Below, in pieces: positions 1-5,858 of a stretch of 6,790 nt of DNA. Under the pieces are notes generated by a model. The model was not told the DNA's origin. It did not search any database and was given only the letters and a program-made list of their open reading frames with translations. The stretch is from Alphaproteobacteria bacterium. GTDB taxonomy: Bacteria; Pseudomonadota; Alphaproteobacteria; Sphingomonadales; Rhodothalassiaceae. Position numbers and translations under genes: made by a program. How positions within the stretch are numbered: position 1 is the first letter of the stretch; every line of letters begins with the position of its first letter. Location: the NCBI GenBank assembly GCA_003694205.1, contig RFKS01000194.1:1-6790 (forward strand), read 5' to 3'.

Positions 1-1
1 C

Positions 2-958
2 CAGTTCGTCGCCGGCACCCACCCGCTCACCGGCCGGCCGGGCTGGTGGGATCGCCTCGTTGGCCCCGGGCGAATTCTCGATACCGATCGCTATTTCATC
101 GTCTGCGCCAATGTGCCTGGCGGCTGCATGGGCAGCATCGGGCCGGCGAGTATCGATCCCGCGACCGGGCGCCCCTATGGCCCGGACTTTCCCGGCCTGA
201 CGGTCGCCGACATGGTGCGGGCCGAGGCGCTGCTACTCGACCATCTCGGGATCGGCGACCTGTTCCTCGTCATCGGCGGCTCGATGGGCGGCATGCAGGC
301 GCTGGAATGGCTACGACTCTACCCAGAGCGTGTCTTCGCCGCCGCCGCTTTCGCCGTCGGCGCACGCCACAGCGCACAGCAGATCGCCCTGCACGCCATC
401 GGGCGCCAGGCGATTCTCAACGACCCGGACTATCAGGACGGGCGCTATCATGGCAGTGGTCGCGCGCCGGTCGGTGGGCTTGCCGTTGCCCGCATGCTGG
501 CGCATCTGAGCTATCGCTCGCCGGAGGAACTCGCGGCCCGCTTCGGGCGCCGGCTGCAGGATCGCGACACGCCCTCCTATGGCTTCGGCATCGACTATCA
601 GGTGGAGAGCTATCTCGCCCATCACGGCCATCGCTTTGTCGAGCGCTTCGATCCCCTGAGCTATCTCGTCATCACCAAGGCCATGGACCATTTCGATCTG
701 GCGCCCGACGGCGATCTCGCCGCCGCCTTCCGGGGGTGCAGGGCAACGGTGTTTCTCGCCGCCTACGCGACCGACTGGCTCTACCCGCCCGACGAGACGG
801 CGGCGCTCGCGGAGGGCCTCGCCGCGGCCGGTCTGGAGGTCGATTTCGCGGTTCACGAGGTGCTGACCGGCCACGACTCCTTCCTCCTCGAGGTGCCGTC
901 CGCCGATCGCGCGCTGGCCCGCTTTCTCGACCGCATGGCCGCCCGCCGGGGGCTTTGA
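2..958 (+). CDS. metX: Homoserine O-acyltransferase (MetX family), 5' end missing
   Basis: Cytoplasmic alpha/beta-hydrolase-fold enzyme that acylates the hydroxyl of L-homoserine (acetyl-CoA, or succinyl-CoA in some members) to feed methionine synthesis. The reading frame is open from base 2, and 318 codons are visible against a usual 370-400, so roughly 50-60 N-terminal residues lie outside the window. Family signatures in order: THPLTGRPGWWD, LVGPG, FIVCANVPGGCMGSIGPAS, then the nucleophile elbow GGSMGGMQALEW with catalytic Ser at codon 281-283, acid Asp in TDWLYPP at 773-775, and His in TGHDSFLLE at 872-874. All three triad residues are present, so the enzyme should be active. MetX and MetX-like serine acyltransferases share this fold, and acyl-donor choice cannot be decided by eye. 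No metW follows on this strand, although metX-metW pairing is common in proteobacteria; the next gene converges on it. Confidence 0.93.
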   Translation, partial: QFVAGTHPLTGRPGWWDRLVGPGRILDTDRYFIVCANVPGGCMGSIGPASIDPATGRPYGPDFPGLTVADMVRAEALLLDHLGIGDLFLVIGGSMGGMQALEWLRLYPERVFAAAAFAVGARHSAQQIALHAIGRQAILNDPDYQDGRYHGSGRAPVGGLAVARMLAHLSYRSPEELAARFGRRLQDRDTPSYGFGIDYQVESYLAHHGHRFVERFDPLSYLVITKAMDHFDLAPDGDLAAAFRGCRATVFLAAYATDWLYPPDETAALAEGLAAAGLEVDFAVHEVLTGHDSFLLEVPSADRALARFLDRMAARRGL

Positions 959-976
959 GGCGCGCTCAGAACCCCG
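947..976. terminator. Possible shared hairpin at convergent gene ends
   Basis: CGGGG (947-951) can pair with CCCCG (972-976), and TGAG (956-959) with CTCA (965-968), around a GCGCG loop with a small internal loop between the two stems. The metX stop (956-958) and the amidohydrolase stop (966-968, minus strand) lie in the two inner arms. There is no T-run on either side, so this is not a classical intrinsic terminator. It is the only visible candidate for separating the two convergent transcripts. Confidence 0.3.
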
Positions 977-2672
977 CCGCCCGGTAGACGATTTCGCCGC
1001 CGATGACGGTCATCAGGGCCTTCTGCCTCGGGATCTCCGCAACCGGCAGGGACATGAGGTCGCCCGAAAAGACCGTAAGATCGGCGAGCTTGCCGGCGGC
1101 GATGGTGCCGAGGTCGCGCTCGGCGAAGCGGGCATAGGCTGGCCACAGGGTGAGCATGCGGAGTGCGGTCAATCGGTCGACCGCCTGCTCGGGGTGCCAG
1201 CCGGGACCGGCGAAGCCGTCGAGCGAACGCCGCGCCACGGCGGCATAGAATTCGATCAGGGGATCGCCGCGCTCGACCGGTGCATCCGAGCCGGCCGCGA
1301 TGACCGCGCCCGAATCGATGAGGCTGCGCCAGGCATAGGCGCCCGCGAGCCGTTCCGGCCCCAGGCGTGCCGGTGCGAAAAAGAGATCGGAGATCGCGTG
1401 GCTCGGCTGCATCGAGGCGATGACGCCGAGACGCGCGAAACGTGGAATATCGGCGGGATCGAGGATCTGGGCATGCTCGATGCGCCAGCGGGGATTGGCG
1501 ACCGCCCGCGCGGCCTCGGGCACGCTCGCGAAGGCCTCCGCGTACCAATCGAGCGCCAGCCGGTTGCCGCGGTCGCCGATGGCATGAGTGTTGACCTGGA
1601 TGCCGCGCTCGAGCGCCCGCTTCAGGATCGGCATGGTATCGGCCTTCTTCATCTGGAGAAGGCCACTGGTTTCAGGGGCGTCGCTATAGGGAGCGAGCAA
1701 TGCCGCACCGCGCGAGCCGAGGGCGCCGTCCATATAGAGCTTGATCGCGCGCGTCGTCACACGGCCATTCTTCGAGGCCCGTGGTCCGCTTTCGAGCAGG
1801 GCTTCGGCGCCCGCCCGGTCGACCGAATTATAGATGCGCAGCTTGAGCACACCGGCGTCGGCGAGCGCCTCGATGAGATCGAGGCGGGTGGGGTCGACCG
1901 ACATGCTGTGGATGCCGGTCCAGCCGCGCGCGGTGTAGACGCGGTTGGCGGCTTCATAGACGCGGTGCGGGTCAACCTCCTCCGCCGCGCGCAGGAGCGG
2001 GGCGAGGAGCCCCATCGCGGCATCGATGATCATGCCCGTCGGCTCGCCCGTTTCGTCCTTCAGTATGTCGCCGCCGAAGGGTGGCTCGGTATCGCGCGTG
2101 ATGCCGGCCCGGGCGAGCGCGACGCTGTTGGCGACGAGCGCATGACCGTCGGCGCGGGTGAGGATGACCGGGCGGTCGGGGGCGACCGCGTCGAGGTCTT
2201 GCCGGGTCGGAAAGCGCGCCTCCGGCCAATGGGTCTCGATCCAGCCGCGGCCGACGATGACCGCCCCCGGCGCCGCCTTGGCCGCTGCGGCGGCGACACG
2301 GTCCTTGAGCTCCGCGATCGAGGCGGTGCCTTCCAGATTGAGGGTCAGCTCACGCAGGCCGATGCCGTAGAGATGGGCGTGGCTGTCGGTGAAGCCGGGA
2401 AAGAGCGCGGCGCCCCTGAGGTCGATCTCGCGCGTGCCGTCCGCCATGCGTTGCCGCGCCGCCGCGAGATTGCCGGCAAAGACGATGCGCTCGCCCGCGA
2501 CGAGCACCGCCTCCACCTGTGGCCGGTCGTCGCGGCCGGTATGGATCGGGCCGCCAAAGAAGAGCAGATCGTCGGCGCGAGCGGGTGCCGGCCCCGCGGC
2601 GAGCAGGCCAAGTCCCAGAATGGCGCACAGGCCCAACCGGCGCGACTGGCGCCGTTTCCAACCCGTCATCAT
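966..2672 (-). CDS. Secreted metal-dependent amidohydrolase (Amidohydrolase_3 / YtcJ-like)
   Basis: A 568-residue protein. The start at 2672 is supported by GGAGG at 2684-2680, 7 bases upstream, although the open frame runs on to 3635. Residues 1-33 form a signal peptide: basic MMTGWKRRQSRR, a hydrophobic LGLCAILGLGLLAAG core and a likely signal peptidase site after ARA33, giving a periplasmic enzyme. Then come the DLLFFGGPIHTG strand typical of amidohydrolase N-terminal sandwiches, the metal motif FPGFTDSHAH (His98, His100), GRGW, RADGHALVANS, KLYMDGALGSRGA, VNTHAIGDRGN, RIEHAQ, the catalytic-Asp region GSDAPVERGDP, and the C-terminal AAGKLADLTVFSGD strand. Order and length match YtcJ-type enzymes of the TIM-barrel amidohydrolase superfamily, which cleave N-acyl or amide bonds; the substrate is not predictable. 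It overlaps the upstream small membrane protein gene by ATGA, implying translational coupling, and is probably last in the pspF transcript. Confidence 0.9.
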   Translation of the reverse strand: MMTGWKRRQSRRLGLCAILGLGLLAAGPAPARADDLLFFGGPIHTGRDDRPQVEAVLVAGERIVFAGNLAAARQRMADGTREIDLRGAALFPGFTDSHAHLYGIGLRELTLNLEGTASIAELKDRVAAAAAKAAPGAVIVGRGWIETHWPEARFPTRQDLDAVAPDRPVILTRADGHALVANSVALARAGITRDTEPPFGGDILKDETGEPTGMIIDAAMGLLAPLLRAAEEVDPHRVYEAANRVYTARGWTGIHSMSVDPTRLDLIEALADAGVLKLRIYNSVDRAGAEALLESGPRASKNGRVTTRAIKLYMDGALGSRGAALLAPYSDAPETSGLLQMKKADTMPILKRALERGIQVNTHAIGDRGNRLALDWYAEAFASVPEAARAVANPRWRIEHAQILDPADIPRFARLGVIASMQPSHAISDLFFAPARLGPERLAGAYAWRSLIDSGAVIAAGSDAPVERGDPLIEFYAAVARRSLDGFAGPGWHPEQAVDRLTALRMLTLWPAYARFAERDLGTIAAGKLADLTVFSGDLMSLPVAEIPRQKALMTVIGGEIVYRAAGF

Positions 2673-2923
2673 TGATCTTCCTCCCTGTCCCCGATTCCAA
2701 GAGGCGGTGAACGCCGGCCGCGCAGCAGGCGCAGCAGCAGGCCGACGGGCACGGCGACGAGCGCGGCCAGCGCAAGAAAGAGGAACATGCCATAGACCAT
2801 GGTCTCGGCCTGGGTCACGTCCTCCGCTCCGTAGCGGCGATAAAGGAGAAAGGCGGCGACTGCGAGCAGCGTCGCGCCGACGCCAATCATCCAGCCGCGG
2901 CCCGGCTTTCGCGGTGGTGTCAC
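2669..2923 (-). CDS. Small membrane protein of unknown function, coupled to the amidohydrolase
   Basis: I do not recognise a family. With the start chosen here, GTG at 2923, it has 84 residues: a short basic proline-rich N-terminus (TPPRKPGRG), one hydrophobic helix (GWMIGVGATLLAVAAFLLY), an arginine pair and a polar linker (RRYGAEDVTQAET), a second long helix (MVYGMFLFLALAALVAVPVG and following LLL), then LRLLRGRR and an acidic tail ending DREEDQ. Two membrane helices are therefore expected. The GTG has the best ribosome site, GGAGG at 2936-2932 with 8 bases spacing. ATG codons at 2938 and 2974 and a TTG at 3019 are in frame but poorly preceded; the 2974 start would add a His-containing THGHAHG segment. 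The stop overlaps the amidohydrolase start (ATGA, 2672-2669). It lies behind pspF on the same strand and is not PspB, PspC, PspD or PspG by sequence. Confidence 0.72.
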   Translation of the reverse strand: MTPPRKPGRGWMIGVGATLLAVAAFLLYRRYGAEDVTQAETMVYGMFLFLALAALVAVPVGLLLRLLRGRRSPPLGIGDREEDQ

Positions 2924-3036
2924 GCCCGTTTCCTCCATCCTGTCCGCCCTGCCATGCGCGTGCCCGTGGGTCATCGTCCGATCGCGTCCCAGCCTGCCCG
3001 CGGCCGCAGCCTCGCGCAAGCCTCGTCGATGCGCCC

Positions 3037-4056
3037 TCAGAGCAGACCGTGTTTCTTCGCCGCATGGCGAAGCTGGTCGTAGCTGAGGCCCAGCGCCTCC
3101 GCCGTGCTGCGCTGGTGGTGGCGGTGTGCGGCGAGCGCCTCGGCGAGCAGGCGTTTCTCGATCGTCGCCATCGTGGCCCGGAAGTCATAGGGCGGGTCGG
3201 GGAGGGCGATGGCCCGCTCCTTCCCGTCCGGCGCACCGGCGGCGGCTGCACGCTCGGCGGCCGGCTCCGGCCGCGGCCGCCAGGGCGAATCGAAGGGATC
3301 GAAATCGACACGGTCGATCGGGCGTCCCGGCTCCGGCCAGCGATAGACCGCGCGCTCTGCCACATTCTTGAGCTCGCGCACATTGCCGGGCCAGCGCCAG
3401 GCCGCGAGATCCGCGAGCGCCTTGTCGCTGAAGCCGGGGAAGGCGGGCCAGCCGAGCTCGCGCGCCATGCCGCGTCCGAAATGATCGGCGAGCAGCGGAA
3501 TGTCCTCGCCGCGCTCGCGCAGCGGCGGCACCGTGAGCACGTCGAAGGCGAGGCGGTCGAGGAGATCGGCCCGGAAGCGCCCCTCCTCCGCCAGTGCCGG
3601 CAGATCGACATTGGTGGCGCCGATGACGCGCACATTCACCTCGAGCGTCTCCGATCCGCCGAGCCGTTCGAAGGTGCCGTATTCGATGATCCTGAGGAGT
3701 TTTTCCTGCGCCGCCGGCGACAGGGTGCCGATTTCGTCGAGGAAGAGACTGCCGCGGTCGGCGAGCTCGAAGCGGCCGCGCCGCCGGCGCACGGCACCGG
3801 TAAAGGCGCCGGGCTCGACACCGAACAGCTCGGCCTCGAGCAGGCTTTCCGGCAAGGCGGCGCAGTTGAGCTTGATGAAGGCCTCCTCCCAGCGCCGCGA
3901 GAGATAGTGCAGCCGCGCTGCAATCAGCTCCTTGCCGGTGCCGCGCTCGCCGACGACGAGAACCGGCCGGTCGAGTGGCGCGACCGCGCTCACCCGATCC
4001 ATGAGGTCGAGAAAGGCGGGTGCGGCGCCGAGGATCGTGATTTCCATTTGCGGCAT
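3037..4056 (-). CDS. pspF: PspF, sigma-54-dependent activator of the phage-shock operon
   Basis: A 339-residue bacterial enhancer-binding protein (E. coli PspF has 325) with no receiver or sensor domain, as expected for PspF. From Met at 4056 the spacing to the shared LGxxxxFL segment is the same as in E. coli. Visible AAA+ elements: Walker A GERGTGKE at residues 36-43 (Lys42), Asn64, sigma-54 contact loop GAFTGA at 83-88, Walker B LFLDE with Asp107-Glu108, then GATN, FRADLLDRLAFDV, PPLRERGEDI and WPGNVRELKN. A linker rich in Pro and Ala leads to a C-terminal helix-turn-helix (STAEALGLSYDQLRHAAKKHG). Trp56, which in E. coli is needed for inhibition by PspA, is present. No Shine-Dalgarno sequence precedes either possible start (4056 or 4047), and the leader is pyrimidine-rich, so translation may be weak and keep the activator scarce. 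The gene is divergent from pspA, as in enterobacteria. Confidence 0.96.
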   Translation of the reverse strand: MPQMEITILGAAPAFLDLMDRVSAVAPLDRPVLVVGERGTGKELIAARLHYLSRRWEEAFIKLNCAALPESLLEAELFGVEPGAFTGAVRRRRGRFELADRGSLFLDEIGTLSPAAQEKLLRIIEYGTFERLGGSETLEVNVRVIGATNVDLPALAEEGRFRADLLDRLAFDVLTVPPLRERGEDIPLLADHFGRGMARELGWPAFPGFSDKALADLAAWRWPGNVRELKNVAERAVYRWPEPGRPIDRVDFDPFDSPWRPRPEPAAERAAAAGAPDGKERAIALPDPPYDFRATMATIEKRLLAEALAAHRHHQRSTAEALGLSYDQLRHAAKKHGLL

Positions 4057-4063
4057 GGAGTAC

Positions 4064-4130
4064 AAGAAATCAGGAAGAATTACGAAGAAATCGCAATATA
4101 TGCCAGATGGCGCAAAAGTGCAAATTTCTC
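4064..4130. promoter_or_regulatory. Candidate PspF enhancer (UAS) region with repeated boxes
   Basis: AAGAAATC occurs at 4064-4071 and again at 4085-4092, 21 bases apart (two helical turns, same DNA face), with a partial copy GAAGAAT at 4074-4080 between them. An inverted relative, CAAATTTCTC, lies at 4121-4130 and forms an imperfect dyad with the 4085 copy. Measured from the predicted sigma-54 start near 4210 the boxes lie about 80-146 bases upstream, close to the distances of the two PspF sites in E. coli. That these are PspF sites is inference from position and symmetry only. Confidence 0.45.
4095..4123 (-). promoter_or_regulatory. Putative sigma-70-type promoter of pspF
   Basis: On the minus strand TTGCAC (4123-4118) is followed after exactly 17 bases by TATATT (4100-4095), a near-consensus housekeeping promoter in an otherwise GC-rich genome. 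The predicted start is near 4088, about 30 bases before the pspF ATG. The promoter is embedded among the AAGAAAT-type boxes that may bind PspF, which would allow autorepression as known for E. coli pspF. Confidence 0.6.
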
Positions 4131-4153
4131 GAATGACGCGGAAACCAACGCCA

Positions 4154-4166
4154 TGACAATGACTTA
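4154..4166 (+). promoter_or_regulatory. Weak IHF-like site between enhancer and promoter
   Basis: TGACAATGACTTA fits the conserved half CAA-N4-TTR of the IHF consensus WATCAANNNNTTR but has two mismatches in the WAT part. It lies about 44-56 bases before the predicted start of the sigma-54 transcript, between the putative enhancer and the promoter, where IHF bends DNA at E. coli pspA. Position is the main support. Confidence 0.25.
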
Positions 4167-4183
4167 TCATCCATCTCATCAGC

Positions 4184-4199
4184 TGGCACGGTGCTTGCC
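4184..4199 (+). promoter_or_regulatory. Sigma-54 (RpoN) promoter of the psp operon
   Basis: TGGCACGGTGCTTGCC matches the -24/-12 consensus TGGCAC-N5-TTGCW except at the last base. The invariant GG (4185-4186) and GC (4197-4198) are separated by the required 10 bases. Transcription should begin near 4209-4211, about 32 bases ahead of the leader gene's ATG at 4242 and about 290 ahead of pspA. It sits between divergent pspF and the psp genes, as expected for a PspF-controlled promoter. Confidence 0.9.
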
Positions 4200-4241
4200 A
4201 AGAAGCGGGTGAAGCAACATCCACGCGCAAGGAGGAACGTG

Positions 4242-4409
4242 ATGAACATCATGCTGCATTTGGCCGGCGCGCTCGCCGAGAGCAACCGGCTCGAGGCCGA
4301 AAGCGAGGCCGTCATCTCTTTTTTCGGCACCGGCAGCCGGGCCCGGGCGGGCGACCGCTGGGGTCCGCGGCAAAGGCGGCGCGATCGCGTCCGCCGGCGC
4401 GAGGGATGA
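4242..4409 (+). CDS. Unrecognised 55-residue leader protein of the psp operon
   Basis: Starts at ATG 4242 behind a strong AAGGAGG site at 4229-4235 with 6 bases spacing, and ends at TGA 4407-4409. It is the first open frame after the sigma-54 promoter, so it should be induced with pspA. Third codon positions are mostly G or C, like the neighbours. The N-terminal half (MNIMLHLAGALAESNRLEAE) could form an amphipathic helix, followed by SEAVISFFGTG. The last 24 residues hold 11 arginines (PRQRRRDRVRRREG end), giving a highly basic tail. There is no clear membrane helix and no resemblance to PspA-E or PspG that I can see. A gap of 92 bases separates it from pspA; that gap holds the pspA ribosome site and no clear terminator or promoter. 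Translation is well supported by the ribosome site and codon use; function is unknown, and attachment to acidic lipid, RNA or acidic PspA is only a guess. Confidence 0.72.
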   Translation: MNIMLHLAGALAESNRLEAESEAVISFFGTGSRARAGDRWGPRQRRRDRVRRREG

Positions 4410-4501
4410 ACGGGGCCGGAGGCGCCCTGCCGGACATGGCGGGGGCTTGCCTGCCCGAGTGACGACAGCGAGGACAAGAGAAAGACCAAGGAGCAGATTC
4501 G

Positions 4502-5185
4502 ATGGGTATCTTTTCACGGCTTGCAGACATCATCAATTCGAACCTCAACGCTCTCCTCGATCATGCCGAGGACCCCGAGAAGATGGTCCGGCTGATCATC
4601 CAGGAGATGGAAGACACGCTGGTCGAGGTCCGGGCCGCGGCGGCCAAGACGATCGCCGACCAGAAGGATGTGGAGCGGCGACTGCGGCGCCTGCGCGAGG
4701 CCGAGGCGGAGTGGCAGCGCAAGGCCGAGCTGGCGCTGTCCAAGGACCGCGAGGACCTGGCCCGCGGGGCACTGATGGAGAAGGCGAAGGTTGCCGCCAT
4801 GACCGAGGAGCTCGAGGCCGATCTCGAGCATCTCAAGGAGGCGCTCGAGCGGCATGAGGAGGATGTCGTCAAACTCGAGGCCAAGCTGCGCGAGGCGAAG
4901 GTCAAGAAGAAGACGCTCGAGGCCCGCCACAAGACGGTGACGAACCAGCTCCGCATGCGCCGCACGCTGCACGACAGCCGGATCGACGATGCCTTTTCGC
5001 GCTTCGACGCGGTTGAGATGCGGCTTGACCGGCTCGAGGGAGAGGTCGAGTCTTATGATCTCGGAGAAGGCAAGGGCCGGACGCTCGACGACGAGTTCGC
5101 CGCGCTCGAGGTCGACGAGACCATTGAGGCCGAGCTCGAGGCCTTGAAGGCCAAATTGAAGCCGGCAAAGAAGGCCGAGAACTAA
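4502..5185 (+). CDS. pspA: PspA, phage-shock protein A
   Basis: A 227-residue PspA/IM30 (ESCRT-III superfamily) protein; E. coli PspA has 222. It has two jobs: binding PspF to block sigma-54 activation in unstressed cells, and assembling on damaged inner membrane to preserve the proton-motive force. The N-terminal amphipathic helix starts MGIFSRLADIINSNLNALL and ends at the conserved Pro25 in AEDPEKMVRLIIQEMEDTL, nearly identical to E. coli. A long charged coiled coil follows, including EWQRKAELALSKDREDLARGAL (about residues 70-92), and then the C-terminal FSRFDAVEMRLDRLEGEVES, TLDDEFAALEVDETIEAELEALKAKLK region. The start has AAGGAG at 4488-4493, 8 bases upstream. The N-terminus beginning MGIFSR and the divergent pspF mark a true PspA rather than Vipp1 or LiaH. 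Confidence 0.97.
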   Translation: MGIFSRLADIINSNLNALLDHAEDPEKMVRLIIQEMEDTLVEVRAAAAKTIADQKDVERRLRRLREAEAEWQRKAELALSKDREDLARGALMEKAKVAAMTEELEADLEHLKEALERHEEDVVKLEAKLREAKVKKKTLEARHKTVTNQLRMRRTLHDSRIDDAFSRFDAVEMRLDRLEGEVESYDLGEGKGRTLDDEFAALEVDETIEAELEALKAKLKPAKKAEN

Positions 5186-5197
5186 GAGGGGGCAGGG

Positions 5198-5437
5198 GTG
5201 GATTCGATGCTCGAATTATTGGTCATCGGCCTTGTCTTCGTGATCGCGCCCTTATGGCTCATCTTCCACTATGCGACGGTGTGGAAGCGGTCGAAGGGGC
5301 TCAGCGCGGAGGACGAGGCGACACTCGAGGAGCTGCGGCGTACGGCGGAGAAGCTCGAAGAGCGCCTCGCCGTGATGGAACGCATTCTCGACGACGAGGT
5401 TCCGGACTGGAGGTCACGACGCCATGACACGCTATAG
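5198..5437 (+). CDS. pspB: PspB, phage-shock inner-membrane protein
   Basis: A 79-residue protein from the GTG start at 5198 (AGAGGGGG at 5185-5192, 5 bases away). An in-frame ATG at 5207 would give 76 residues with AGGGG 8 bases upstream. The GTG start gives the same 17-residue lead before the conserved PLW-HY segment as in E. coli PspB (74 aa), so I prefer it. One N-terminal membrane helix (LELLVIGLVFVIAPLWLIFHY) is followed by a basic turn (WKRSKG), a charged coiled coil (SAEDEATLEELRRTAEKLEE) and the family ending ERILDDEVPDWR. In E. coli PspB with PspC senses membrane stress and draws PspA off PspF. It lies 12 bases after pspA, and its end overlaps pspC by 14 bases. Confidence 0.94.
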   Translation: MDSMLELLVIGLVFVIAPLWLIFHYATVWKRSKGLSAEDEATLEELRRTAEKLEERLAVMERILDDEVPDWRSRRHDTL

Positions 5438-5810
5438 CCCGAACAAGCTCTACAAGGATCCCGACAATGGCAAGATCATGGGCGTCTGCGCCGGGCTCGC
5501 CGACTATACCGGGATCAAGGCCAATGTCATCCGCTGTGTGCTGGTGATCGGCTGTCTCTTCGGCTGGTTCCTGCCGCTGGTGCCGGTCTATTTCATCCTC
5601 GGTTTCGTGCTCGATCCGAAGCCCAAGGGCCTCTATCGTGACGCCGAGGAGGAACGCTTCTGGCGCGACGTGCGCATTCGTCCCGACTATACCGCGGTCG
5701 ACATGAAGCGGCGCTTCCGCGCCATCGACCGCCGCCTGCAGGGCCTCGAATCCTACATCACCTCGAAGCGCTTCGGGCTCGACCGCGATCTCAGAAATCT
5801 CGAGCGCTAG
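5424..5810 (+). CDS. pspC: PspC, phage-shock membrane sensor
   Basis: A 128-residue inner-membrane protein (E. coli 119). The PspC domain occupies about residues 5-70: NKLYKDPDNGKIMGVCAGLADYTGI, then a hydrophobic stretch at about 35-64 (CVLVIGCLFGWFLPLVPVYF and following ILGFVLDP). The C-terminal tail is basic and amphipathic, and its LQGLESYITSKRFGLDRDLRNL resembles the E. coli REMERYVTSDTF-LRSRFRQL end. Between them is an acidic/aromatic segment (DAEEERFWRDVRIRPDYTAVD) not obvious in E. coli. The protein partners PspB in relieving PspA inhibition of PspF and also has an effector role in some bacteria. The start lies inside the end of pspB with GGAGGT at 5409-5414, 9 bases upstream, indicating coupled translation. 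No pspD or pspE follows. Confidence 0.95.
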   Translation: MTRYSPNKLYKDPDNGKIMGVCAGLADYTGIKANVIRCVLVIGCLFGWFLPLVPVYFILGFVLDPKPKGLYRDAEEERFWRDVRIRPDYTAVDMKRRFRAIDRRLQGLESYITSKRFGLDRDLRNLER

Positions 5811-5849
5811 GGGCCAGTCATCCGTCCACCAGCGGCCTTGATGTGGCCC
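5811..5849 (+). other. Imperfect hairpin directly after pspC
   Basis: GGGCCA (5811-5816) pairs with TGGCCC (5844-5849), and CATC (5819-5822) with GATG (5840-5843), leaving a two-base bulge and a 17-base loop. It begins at the base after the pspC stop. It could help protect or end the psp mRNA together with the stronger hairpin just downstream, but the long loop makes it weak on its own. Confidence 0.3.
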
Positions 5850-5858
5850 GGAGAGCTC

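Noticed and set aside
46..987. A 313-codon frame overlapping metX in another frame
   Set aside because: Arg/Pro-rich shadow of metX, which has all catalytic motifs in its own frame.
1194..2675. A 493-codon open frame antisense to the amidohydrolase
   Set aside because: It mirrors the codon structure of the real gene and has no recognisable motif or ribosome site.
2673..3635. Long upstream extension of the amidohydrolase reading frame (to 3635)
   Set aside because: It runs out of frame through pspF and the small membrane gene, is Arg/Ser-rich low-complexity protein, and the good ribosome site and signal peptide place the true start at 2672.
2389..4212. A 607-codon open frame on the plus strand opposite pspF and the small membrane gene
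   Set aside because: Antisense to the convincingly homologous pspF. Long antisense frames are expected at this GC content, and the product shows no domain.
4057..4230. N-terminal extension of PspF by about 58 residues
   Set aside because: This stretch is AT-richer, contains both promoters and the repeat boxes, and the E. coli PspF N-terminus aligns exactly with the Met at 4056.
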